Positions 1 through 5,390 of a stretch of 6,635 bases of DNA are shown piece by piece. Under the pieces are notes generated by a model. The model was not told the origin of the DNA and ran no database searches. It was given only the letters and a program-made list of their open reading frames with translations. Position numbers and translations under genes: made by a program. The stretch spans positions 1 to 6,635 of the forward strand of contig URMQ01000091.1 of the NCBI GenBank assembly GCA_900548955.1, in the 5' to 3' direction. The first letter of the stretch is position 1. Every line of letters starts with the position of its first letter. The stretch comes from an uncultured Eggerthella sp. (GTDB lineage Bacteria > Actinomycetota > Coriobacteriia > Coriobacteriales > Eggerthellaceae).

Positions 1-1
1 A

Positions 2-151
2 TGTACCACAAAATGTGTCTTTGATGCGATCCATCTGCACAGAGAGATTCCGGGAGCGTCTGTGATGCGGGCATCTGAGGATAAACTGAAGTATATTCTT
101 CCGAATATGGTGAAACAGTCCATCAAAGTGAAGTTTGCGAAGAAGAAATAG
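2..151 (+). CDS. C-terminal end of a ferredoxin-type (4Fe-4S) oxidoreductase, partial at window edge
   Basis: Only the last 49 codons are present; the frame is open from the window edge to TAG at 149-151. The fragment begins Cys-Thr-Thr-Lys-Cys-Val-Phe-Asp-Ala-Ile-His. This resembles the last cysteines of a bacterial 4Fe-4S cluster motif followed by the usual (P/x)-x-x-A-I stretch. A basic tail ending Ala-Lys-Lys-Lys follows. From memory, this kind of ending occurs in clostridial FAD-dependent oxidoreductases related to the glutamate synthase small chain that carry a ferredoxin domain, but the fragment is too short to prove it. The stop codon overlaps the ribosome site of hypA (AGGAG at 150-154) and the gap is 12 bases, so the two genes are almost certainly co-transcribed and probably translationally coupled. 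An electron-transfer role beside a hydrogenase nickel chaperone is plausible. Confidence 0.5.
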   Translation, partial: CTTKCVFDAIHLHREIPGASVMRASEDKLKYILPNMVKQSIKVKFAKKK

Positions 152-163
152 GAGAATGCAGAT

Positions 164-508
164 ATGCATGAACTTGGCGTGACATTTCATATCATGGATC
201 ATCTGGAAAAGGTGGCAAAGGAGAATGAAGTGGAAAAAATACGGAAAGTAGTGCTGGAACTTGGGGAGGTCTCGACGGTGATCGAATCCTACCTGCAGAA
301 CTGCTGGACGTGGGCGGCGAAGAAACGGCCGCTGTTTGAGGAAGCAGAACTTATTGTGGAGACACTTCCTGCAATTACATACTGTGAGGAATGTGAGAAG
401 ACCTATTCGACCATAGAATATGGAAAGATCTGTCCGCACTGTGGCAGTGAACACACGTATCTTTTGCAGGGAAGTGAATTCAACATTAAGGAAATAGAAG
501 TGGAATAA
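164..508 (+). CDS. hypA: Hydrogenase maturation nickel metallochaperone HypA
   Basis: HypA is a small cytoplasmic protein that delivers Ni(II), together with HypB, to the large subunit of [NiFe]-hydrogenase, and in some bacteria to urease. The 114-residue length is normal for the family. The N-terminus Met-His-Glu carries the invariant nickel ligand His2 with Glu3. The C-terminal half has the structural zinc site as two CxxC pairs, Cys74/Cys77 and Cys90/Cys93, the second as Cys-Pro-His-Cys. It ends in the typical Gly-Ser-Glu-Phe-x-Ile-x-x-Ile-Glu-Val strand. The ATG at 164 sits 9 bases after AGGAG, and starting there is required to place His2. It follows the iron-sulfur gene by 12 bases and precedes a membrane-protein gene by 32 bases. 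No hydrogenase structural gene or hypB lies in the window, so which enzyme it serves is unknown. Confidence 0.95.
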   Translation: MHELGVTFHIMDHLEKVAKENEVEKIRKVVLELGEVSTVIESYLQNCWTWAAKKRPLFEEAELIVETLPAITYCEECEKTYSTIEYGKICPHCGSEHTYLLQGSEFNIKEIEVE

Positions 509-540
509 AGATTCCGCGTAAGAAAAAGGAGAGTGAGTGT

Positions 541-1110
541 ATGTTTTTTCAGATTTATGGAGAAACAGCAGGATGGCAGCTGCTTGGCTGGCTGTTAGTC
601 TTTGCAGGACTGGTAATCATGAATGAGATCGCAAGGCGGTCGAAATGGGGAGGAATCGCATGTTTCCTGGTGCTCCCGGCGGTATTGTCTGTGTACTTTA
701 TTGCCATCTATATCGGTGCGGCATCCGGTGCGGAATGGGCGCTGAACAATGATACTTACGTACATATGAACAGCTGGTTCCATTATGCGAAACTGTATGC
801 GGCAACCGCAGGCTGTATCGGATTTATGATCCTGAAGTACCACTGGGGAAAACTGGGAAAAGCACACTGGTTCAAAGCATTTCCGTTTGTTATTGTAGCG
901 ATCAATATCCTGATCGCAGTGGCATCTGATTTTGAATCCGCGATCCGCGCAGGTTCTCTGGCAGGCGGCTGGTGGATAGCAATAGGTTTTTCCAAAAGAA
1001 TGTTGCGAATTCCCGCCGCAAGCGACTCTTCTACCGCTTCTACATGCAACCCATTAGGAAGCGCAATTGCAATTGCATCAAGATCTTCCTGCCGCAGCAA
1101 CAGGCGGTAA
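541..1110 (+). CDS. DUF5692-like multi-pass membrane protein, 3' end replaced by unrelated sequence
   Basis: The ATG at 541 lies 9 bases after AGGAG, and the gene is third in the hypA operon. Residues 1 to about 145 form a coherent membrane protein with hydrophobic segments near residues 10-28, 37-60, 84-99 and 110-128. A soluble Trp/Tyr/His-rich loop lies between the second and third. I recognise the style as the DUF5692 family of anaerobic Firmicutes, function unknown, by recall only. After the Gly-Gly-Trp-Trp at residues 142-145 the character changes. The last 44 residues, to the stop at 1108-1110, are Ser/Ala/Arg-rich and simply read the antisense of an oxidoreductase gene. The native C-terminus, probably with further membrane segments, is therefore missing. 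The 189-residue product is a junction artefact or a broken gene, not a genuine full-length protein. Confidence 0.7.
   Translation: MFFQIYGETAGWQLLGWLLVFAGLVIMNEIARRSKWGGIACFLVLPAVLSVYFIAIYIGAASGAEWALNNDTYVHMNSWFHYAKLYAATAGCIGFMILKYHWGKLGKAHWFKAFPFVIVAINILIAVASDFESAIRAGSLAGGWWIAIGFSKRMLRIPAASDSSTASTCNPLGSAIAIASRSSCRSNRR
972..982. other. Junction between two unrelated sequences
   Basis: Plus-strand coding sense for the DUF5692-like membrane protein holds up to about nt 975 (Trp145). Minus-strand coding sense for the Gfo/Idh/MocA oxidoreductase holds from 1268 down to about nt 978, ending Leu-Glu-Lys-Pro-Ile-Ala. The two genes face each other and both lose their 3' portions within the same few bases. 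I see no terminal inverted repeat, target duplication, tRNA end or recombinase gene around it. The exact breakpoint cannot be fixed to the base because neither parent sequence is available. Confidence 0.75.
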
Positions 1111-1268
1111 TCTTCGTAGCGCTTTAACCCCAATTCGCTCGCTACCGATTCCGCCTGTTCTCCAAATCCGGCTACCGCAACAAGCTCAACTTCATCGTGT
1201 TTTAAAGCGTCGCGTACTATTTTTGCGCCTTGGTTCAAACCAAGAACTGCAAGCTTTACCGATTTCAT
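978..1268 (-). pseudogene. Gfo/Idh/MocA-family oxidoreductase, N-terminal 97 codons only
   Basis: This is the start of an NAD(P)-binding Rossmann domain of the Gfo/Idh/MocA dehydrogenases, which oxidise or reduce sugars, inositols and related compounds. It opens Met-Lys-Ser-Val-Lys-Leu-Ala-Val-Leu-Gly, and Gly-Leu-Asn-Gln-Gly-Ala takes the place of the nucleotide-binding GxGxxG loop. Near residue 71 the Pro-Asn-Gly-Leu-His fits the family's PNxxH element. Residues 94-96 are the hallmark Glu-Lys-Pro, followed by Ile-Ala at the cut. Full members are usually 330-400 residues, so the substrate-binding domain is absent. The frame stays open past the junction to a stop near 783, but that part is antisense of the membrane protein. 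The ATG at 1268 was chosen because the domain starts there; AAGGAG lies 13 bases and AAGGGG about 4 bases upstream. The frame is also open upstream, without recognisable domain sequence. Confidence 0.8.
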
Positions 1269-1312
1269 AGATCCCCTTTTTCTCCTTGTGAGTCTTTTTC
1301 CGCCGCCACATT

Positions 1313-1421
1313 GTGCGAAACCCCTCATTCGCACCAGGCTGAGCCTCTTGCAACAACATCCCCCAAAGTGTTGCAAGACTTCATAAGGGCTGCGTCTATA
1401 CCTCCGCAAGCATAAGACGCA
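1313..1421 (-). promoter_or_regulatory. Hairpin-rich 5' leader of the oxidoreductase gene
   Basis: Going from the promoter toward the ATG at 1268, the leader contains four inverted repeats. They are 1415-1421 with 1391-1397 (7 bp, 17-base loop), 1369-1378 with 1346-1355 (10 bp, 13-base loop), the small palindrome 1336-1346, and 1328-1334 with 1313-1319 (7 bp, 8-base loop). None has a T-run behind it, so they are not ordinary terminators. They do not match a riboswitch class that I can recognise. They could be an RNA-level control element, protein-binding sites or simple leader structure. Confidence 0.35.
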
Positions 1422-1463
1422 ACATGGCTTTATAGATTTAATATTGATACTTTTGATAAGAAA

Positions 1464-1513
1464 AATCTAATAGATATACTATCTATTATCAAATTAGGAT
1501 TGAGAATCTTAAT
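1464..1513 (-). promoter_or_regulatory. Putative promoter with tandem palindromic operators (oxidoreductase gene)
   Basis: On the minus strand TTGATA (1487-1492) and TAGATT (1464-1469) are separated by 17 bases, a reasonable sigma-70-type promoter. The whole spacer is occupied by a perfect palindrome: TAATAGATA, a 3-base gap, then TATCTATTA (1468-1488). Directly upstream lies a second dyad, ATTAGGATT, 3 bases, AATCTTAAT (1493-1513), with one imperfect pair. The two centres are 25 bases apart. A dyad across the -35/-10 spacer is a classic repressor position. The transcript would start near 1457 and give a leader of about 190 bases. The rest of the gene-free stretch, 1514-1639, shows nothing I can name, and no clear terminator for the DMT gene. 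Confidence 0.45.
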
Positions 1514-1639
1514 AAGCCTAGATTGACCATGGTTTTTGCGAATATGCCAGATAAGCAGTAACTTAGTTTCTATTAACTATTTTCATGAAGAATTTACCTG
1601 TATCTCAAGTAAGTCTGCCCTGTTTTGTACTACCAAGTT

Positions 1640-2566
1640 TTAGTTGGTCGTTGACTTCTGCATATCAGGGTCACCAGGATGTTTCGCAAGAATAAATACC
1701 GTAGCTACAATAAGCAAAAAACCCACGATATCAATCCACACAAATGACGTTCCTAGCCAAAGCACCGCAAAAGCTGTTGCGGATACCGTTTCGATACTTG
1801 CCATAAGCCCCGCTTTTGCGGCGCCAATATCATTTATCGATTGGAAGAACAGCGAAAATCCTACTACGGTACCAAAAAAGACTAAGCCCACAAAAAGCAC
1901 CACATAACCCGACACTTCCATAGAAGGAATGTTTGTCCACGACTGCAGCAAAAGACTAAATATTATTCCGCTGATAAGAAGTGCTGCTGCCACCACTGGA
2001 ACACTTCCGAAACGAAACATTAGCTTTCGAGGCAAAAGCGAATAGATCATGTAAGCAAATGCCGAAACCAGCCCCCAAAATAACGCCTCTGGAGAGAGCA
2101 CCATTACCGCCGGGTTTCCATGGGTAGCAAGCAAAAAAACTCCCACCACCACGCAGATAAGAGCTAACCATTCGCGACCATTAGGAAGTCTACGCGCTAG
2201 AAAACATAGGAAGAATACTGTAAGAACAGGACCGATATATTGAATAATGGTTGCTGTGCCTGCATTTGAATATTGAATTGCCAAAAGATAGGTCATTTGA
2301 CAGAACGCCAAACCACATACGGCAAACACCACCATTCGACCCAAAATTCTTGGCGTTCTCCAAAGCGTAAGGTATTGCCCTCGAAACGCAATCAAAGCAA
2401 ACAGTGACAAAATAATGCCAGCAAACAGCATTCGAACCGAAGAAACCCAAAGCGGATCTAGCCCGTAATGAGAAAATAAATACTGAGCACAAGCTCCAGA
2501 AAAACCCCAACAAATGCCGCTTAAAAGCGCAAAAATAATGCCTCGTATATTCTTTGTATTCTGCAT
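1640..2566 (-). CDS. DMT-superfamily EamA transporter
   Basis: This is a 308-residue inner-membrane protein of the drug/metabolite transporter superfamily, with about ten hydrophobic segments arranged as two EamA repeats (roughly residues 7-147 and 162-293). It has the family's usual length. Typical features are Ile-Cys-Trp-Gly in the first helix, the Gly-Thr-Ala-x-Ile-Ile-x-Tyr-Ile-Gly-Pro stretch at 103-113, and the matching Ala-Gly-Leu-Met-Ala-Ser-Ile-Glu at 252-259 of the second repeat. Members export amino acids, metabolites or drugs, or take up small molecules; the substrate is not readable here. The only in-frame start after the upstream TGA is the ATG at 2566. No Shine-Dalgarno sequence precedes it, but TATTTT lies exactly 6 bases before it, so a leaderless mRNA is possible. 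It diverges from the permease gene across 482 bases. Confidence 0.9.
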   Translation of the reverse strand: MQNTKNIRGIIFALLSGICWGFSGACAQYLFSHYGLDPLWVSSVRMLFAGIILSLFALIAFRGQYLTLWRTPRILGRMVVFAVCGLAFCQMTYLLAIQYSNAGTATIIQYIGPVLTVFFLCFLARRLPNGREWLALICVVVGVFLLATHGNPAVMVLSPEALFWGLVSAFAYMIYSLLPRKLMFRFGSVPVVAAALLISGIIFSLLLQSWTNIPSMEVSGYVVLFVGLVFFGTVVGFSLFFQSINDIGAAKAGLMASIETVSATAFAVLWLGTSFVWIDIVGFLLIVATVFILAKHPGDPDMQKSTTN

Positions 2567-2636
2567 GGGTTCAAAATACCAACTATTAAATAGAATTCAT
2601 AGAGGGCAATCCTATAAGAAATCGCAATTCATTTCG

Positions 2637-2672
2637 ATAAATTTATTAAATAATGTAATTTAATAAATTTAT
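2637..2672. promoter_or_regulatory. Perfect 15-bp inverted repeat, candidate operator
   Basis: ATAAATTTATTAAAT (2637-2651) is repeated exactly in reverse complement at 2658-2672, with a 6-base spacer. It sits about 70 bases upstream of the DMT transporter start and about 375 bases upstream of the permease start. The arms are entirely A/T, so a folded RNA would be weak and a DNA-binding site is more likely than a terminator. It lacks a plain T-N11-A LysR box, so the neighbouring LysR protein is not an obvious ligand. Confidence 0.4.
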
Positions 2673-2804
2673 AACACGTTCATCAATTTTTTCTCTACAT
2701 TTTCAATTCTTATGTCCATTGGTTTAATTTTTTAAAACGCATCCATAGATTCTGATGAATGGGTTCACATCATAGACATTAGTAATTCTATTATTGGGAA
2801 AGAC

Positions 2805-2810
2805 TATAGT
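2805..2810 (+). promoter_or_regulatory. Possible -10 element for the permease gene
   Basis: TATAGT lies where transcription would begin near 2817, just before the first leader hairpin at 2827. The sequence 17 bases upstream (GTAATT) is a poor -35, which would suit a promoter needing an activator. AGTAA and TTACT half-sites flank the region. This is suggestive only. Confidence 0.25.
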
Positions 2811-2826
2811 TACTGAAGCGGACTAT

Positions 2827-2952
2827 CCAATTCGCCCCCATCTGGCGCTTATTTCTTGATTCCCGCTAGAGCTCCAGACGAATTGGTTCCCGTTTGAACC
2901 ACAAAAACATAAGCGAAAAACTCTCTGCGGAAGAGGCTTAGTTTTGTGCGCT
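2827..2952 (+). promoter_or_regulatory. Structured 5' leader of the permease gene
   Basis: Three inverted repeats follow one another. Hairpin A pairs CCAATTCG (2827-2834) with CGAATTGG (2879-2886) and continues, after a 6-base bulge, with TCTGG (2841-2845) and CCAGA (2874-2878). Hairpin B pairs TGGTTC (2884-2889) with GAACCA (2896-2901). It shares bases 2884-2886 with A, so A and B exclude each other. Hairpin C pairs AGCG plus AAAACT (2912-2922) with AGTTTT and CGCT (2940-2952), with an inner CTCT/AGAG. A weaker stem lies at 2984-3006. The ATG is about 100 bases after C. Mutually exclusive stems fit a cis-acting RNA switch, but I cannot match a known class. The stretch 2673-2800 is A/T-rich with no gene. 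Confidence 0.4.
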
Positions 2953-3048
2953 CAAAAATTGGAGGCATTTCAAGTTAGAGAAAGGAATTAATAAAAAAGT
3001 TAATCCCCATTCGCTTTTGCGGAATCTGATTATCTAGAGGAGGGTCAT

Positions 3049-4494
3049 ATGGCTTTAAAGCGTGAATACGGTGGCATTCAGCCATGTATTCGACTGGGAA
3101 TATTCCGCATTCGTATTCCCTTTATTCACTTTAATATTTCTGGTCCTGAAGTTATTACAGGCCTCATGAACGCATGTACTTCATACGGTGCATTGGCTGT
3201 TCTTATTTCTACGTTGGGCTTGGATCCCAACACTGCATACGCACTCGTAATATTTGAGACCGCTTGTTATACCTTGAGCTGGTTCTTAGGTGAACCGGCA
3301 GTTTGCGGTTGGATTACGGCGGCGATGGCGGTAATTGTGCTCTATCTGGAAACCCTTCCAGAAGGCGTAATAAGATTCCAAGCACTTACTGTTATACAGT
3401 TAGAGCTCGGAATTCTATTCATTGTTTTAGGCGCTACAGGGTTATCCAAGAAACTCAACATGATTTTGCCTCCAGCCTTGAAAGGCGGCATTGTTTTAGG
3501 CGCTGGTATCAACTCTGTTGTTGCTCGTATGTCTGAAGGCGGCGCACTTGATACCGCAACTATTGCTTGCCTTGGCGGTCTGGTAGTAGTTTGCTTGTTT
3601 ATGTTCAGTCAGCGTATTCGCGAAAAGATGTCAGAGCATAAAATCTTGGCATTGCTTGGCAACTACAGCTTCTTGTGGGGCGTTTTGTTCCTGTTCATTG
3701 TTGGTGGCGTTTCGGGCGACTTCCAATATGAATTCTCAGGTCAGTTCATCGTAATGCCCGACTTCGGCGCATTATTTGCAGCTGTTTCGCCCTTCTTTAT
3801 TGGATTCTGCACCGATCCTACTATTTGGATCTCCGGTATCCCATATGCACTTACTGCATGGATTATTGCTTATGGCGACTTCATCACCGTTCAGCAGCTT
3901 TGCATCAATTCTGCTCGTGATGACGAATACATTGAGTTCAACGTAAACCGCACCAACATCGTTTGCGGTATCCGTAACGTAGTTCTTTCTCTGTTCGCTC
4001 CTTATCCTGCATTGGCTGGTCCTTTCAGCCCTCCTTATGCAATCGCTACTTTTGCTCGTTATAAGGAATCTGGCCGCGAAGGCATGAACTCCATTTATGA
4101 CGGCACTGGTACGAACCTTATCTTCACCGTAGTTGGCTTATTCTTTTACCCACTCTACGAAGTTTCTTTGGCTGCATCTGGCGCGTTGCTGGTTGTTATC
4201 ATGGTTGTTCAGGGCTTCGTTTGCGCACAGATTGCTATCAACCTGCTTCGCGACGATATGGACCGTGGTATTGCCGGTATGTCCGCAGGCTTCATCGTTG
4301 CTCGTGGTGCTTCCATTGGTCTTCCTGCTTCTATCATTCTTTACCTGTTGCTTTGCAACAATCGCAAGATCCGCATCGACTATGCAACAAGCAAAGAAGA
4401 GCTTCGTCTTGAAGAAGAGGAAACCGCTAAACAGCTCAAAGCTTTGGAAGAACGTATGGCCAAGGCTAAAGCTGAACACGAAGAGAATAAATAA
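3049..4494 (+). CDS. UraA-fold permease, NCS2/SLC23-like, substrate unknown
   Basis: This 481-residue polytopic membrane protein has roughly 12-14 hydrophobic segments, starting near residue 31 and ending near 437. Its architecture and key loops resemble nucleobase:cation symporter-2 (SLC23) proteins. Leu-Pro-Pro-Ala-Leu-Lys-Gly-Gly-Ile-Val-Leu-Gly-Ala-Gly (140-153) matches the family's mid-protein helix. Tyr-Gly-Asp-Phe at 275-278, followed by Asn-Ser-Ala-Arg at 287-290, occupies the place of the Glu-containing substrate motif. Gly-Pro-Phe-Ser-Pro-Pro-Tyr (324-330), then Tyr-Lys-Glu-Ser-Gly (338-342), resembles the substrate-contacting broken helix and following loop. The Glu of classical uracil or xanthine permeases appears replaced by Asp, so the substrate may differ. 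Residues 438-481 form a highly charged Glu/Lys tail, probably a cytoplasmic helix or coiled coil. AGGAGG lies 5 bases before the ATG. A strong terminator follows, so it is probably monocistronic. Confidence is high for a transporter, moderate for the family. Confidence 0.8.
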   Translation: MALKREYGGIQPCIRLGIFRIRIPFIHFNISGPEVITGLMNACTSYGALAVLISTLGLDPNTAYALVIFETACYTLSWFLGEPAVCGWITAAMAVIVLYLETLPEGVIRFQALTVIQLELGILFIVLGATGLSKKLNMILPPALKGGIVLGAGINSVVARMSEGGALDTATIACLGGLVVVCLFMFSQRIREKMSEHKILALLGNYSFLWGVLFLFIVGGVSGDFQYEFSGQFIVMPDFGALFAAVSPFFIGFCTDPTIWISGIPYALTAWIIAYGDFITVQQLCINSARDDEYIEFNVNRTNIVCGIRNVVLSLFAPYPALAGPFSPPYAIATFARYKESGREGMNSIYDGTGTNLIFTVVGLFFYPLYEVSLAASGALLVVIMVVQGFVCAQIAINLLRDDMDRGIAGMSAGFIVARGASIGLPASIILYLLLCNNRKIRIDYATSKEELRLEEEETAKQLKALEERMAKAKAEHEENK

Positions 4495-4601
4495 GCCATT
4501 GCGGTTTAGAACGCATTACACGTGCCGCGTTTTATAGCACAAAACACGACACCAAAAACTAGATCCGCAAGGCATACAACTTGCATAATTCCTTGCCTCC
4601 A

Positions 4602-4635
4602 GCCCCGCGATTTCCACAGGTCGCGGGGCCTTTTT
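4602..4635 (+). terminator. Rho-independent terminator of the permease gene
   Basis: GCCCCGCGA (4602-4610) pairs with TCGCGGGGC (4621-4629), a 9-bp GC-rich stem with a 10-base loop. CTTTTT follows on the plus strand. It lies about 107 bases after the permease stop. There is no T-run on the minus side, so it acts on plus-strand transcription. Confidence 0.85.
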
Positions 4636-4698
4636 ATTCGGTTTATAGGACAAAATTTGTGTCCTATATGCCTTTTATTCGAAGAGTTTTTATTAGCA

Positions 4699-4729
4699 GA
4701 AGAGCTCTGGTAATTTACCAGAGCTCTTC
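4699..4729 (-). terminator. Long near-perfect palindrome, probable terminator of the small membrane protein gene
   Basis: GAAGAGCTCTGGTAA (4699-4713) is repeated in reverse complement at 4715-4729 around a single base, giving a stem of at least 13 bp with a short A/T loop. It lies about 73 bases after the stop of the convergent small gene at 4803 and after the permease terminator. Neither side has a clean T-run, so termination is likely rather than certain and might work in both directions. Confidence 0.5.
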
Positions 4730-4802
4730 TTGAAAGCATTGCTTATTTGCAAACTGCACAATTTAGGAGCAAGAGGAGAGGCAGTTCTTTAAGTTACGTT
4801 GC

Positions 4803-5003
4803 TTAGTGGCGGCTAGATACAGCCTCTTCGTACTGCTGCATATAAAAATCACGAGGTGCCTGTACGCCAAGCTGAACCTTACGACCTGCATTTGCGCGAG
4901 CCACAGCAAGTTCCAAAGCTGCAGAGTTACCCTTTCCAAGCTTAGAGATCATAGCGAGACCTGCTGCGAGGAATACTACGGTGATTGCTGCTACATACAT
5001 CAT
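4803..5003 (-). CDS. Small single-pass membrane protein, unknown function
   Basis: This gene encodes 66 residues with one hydrophobic segment at about 3-19 and a Lys/Gly hinge (21-25). An Ala-rich amphipathic stretch (27-41) follows, then a polar tail with Gln-Gln-Tyr-Glu-Glu. The N-terminus has no lipobox or clear cleavage site, so it is more likely an anchored protein with its tail in the cytoplasm than a secreted one. The gene is believable because GGAGG stands 10 bases before the first of two adjacent ATG codons, the frame has no odd codons, and a palindromic terminator follows. It converges on the permease gene and stands alone between two terminators. I do not recognise a family. A role as an accessory subunit of the neighbouring permease is possible but is inference from position only. 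The second ATG (5000) is an alternative start. Confidence 0.7.
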   Translation of the reverse strand: MMYVAAITVVFLAAGLAMISKLGKGNSAALELAVARANAGRKVQLGVQAPRDFYMQQYEEAVSSRH

Positions 5004-5137
5004 TTGAATCTAACCTCCAAGATTCGTTTTCGGCTTTCCTTTAACCGAAGCTTTTAAACGTTTCTTTCTCAGGGAGCCAATGAAGTTTACTCACTAGCGT
5101 CCATTGCCAATACAGACGGAATACTGCGCATAAGAGT

Positions 5138-5163
5138 CACAGCATTTATTTCGAAATGCTGTG
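5138..5163. promoter_or_regulatory. Perfect 10-bp inverted repeat upstream of the small membrane protein gene
   Basis: CACAGCATTT (5138-5147) is matched exactly by AAATGCTGTG (5154-5163) with a 6-base spacer. It lies about 135 bases upstream of the small gene's start and just past the terminator of the LysR gene, so it belongs to the small gene's control region. No T-run follows on either strand. It may be an operator or a leader hairpin. A recognisable -35/-10 pair is not evident in 5004-5137. Confidence 0.35.
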
Positions 5164-5206
5164 CTATGAAATACATTCTTCCTGTTCCAAAACCACAACC
5201 TTTCGT

Positions 5207-5250
5207 AAAACAAATAGGGACCTGAACACTTTCGTGTCACAGGTCCCTAT
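5207..5250 (-). terminator. Rho-independent terminator downstream of the LysR gene
   Basis: ATAGGGACCTG (5214-5224) pairs with CAGGTCCCTAT (5240-5250), and the inner ACAC/GTGT extends the stem around a TTTC tetraloop, with only a small internal mismatch. On the minus strand the stem is followed by TTTGTTTT. It ends minus-strand transcripts about 230 bases after the LysR stop. The GGGACCTG...CAGGTCCC core resembles hairpins that I recall as recurrent in Eggerthellaceae genomes. Confidence 0.8.
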
Positions 5251-5390
5251 CCCAAATATTTCCCTTAGTTCCTTCAAGATAAACTCTTGCTGATACCCCT
5301 TTGCAAAAGTTCTTCTTGAATTGAGGCAATTGTATGAAGTAGAAAAATCTTTGCAACGCATGAACGTGTTGCAGTGGTCAATTTATAGGA

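Noticed and set aside
783..977. Continuation of the oxidoreductase reading frame past the junction
   Set aside because: This part is the exact antisense of the DUF5692-like coding sequence and carries no oxidoreductase domain features; it is open by chance.
960..1000. Insertion-sequence or integrase-mediated junction
   Set aside because: No terminal inverted repeats, target duplication, tRNA 3' end or recombinase gene is visible on either side.
1347..1436. Short upstream frames of 9 and 19 codons in the oxidoreductase leader as attenuator peptides
   Set aside because: No properly spaced ribosome site and no run of a regulatory amino acid's codons; chance frames are as likely.
1632..1646. 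Terminator hairpin at the DMT stop codon (ACCAA/TTGGT)
   Set aside because: The stem is only 5 bp, includes the stop codon and has no T-run after it on the minus strand.
1956..2513. Minus-strand frames of 71 and 107 codons inside the DMT gene
   Set aside because: They are out-of-frame shadows of the DMT transporter; the transporter frame alone shows family motifs.
4133..4537. 134-codon plus-strand and 113-codon minus-strand frames within the permease 3' end
   Set aside because: They overlap the real permease frame, lack ribosome sites and have compositions typical of frame-shifted membrane-protein DNA.
4522..4713. 63-codon plus-strand frame after the permease
   Set aside because: It spans the permease terminator and enters the palindrome at 4699; no ribosome site is present.
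5164..5361. 65-codon minus-strand frame after the LysR gene
   Set aside because: It reads straight through the strong terminator hairpin at 5214-5250, has no ribosome site and has an unremarkable Cys/Arg-rich composition.
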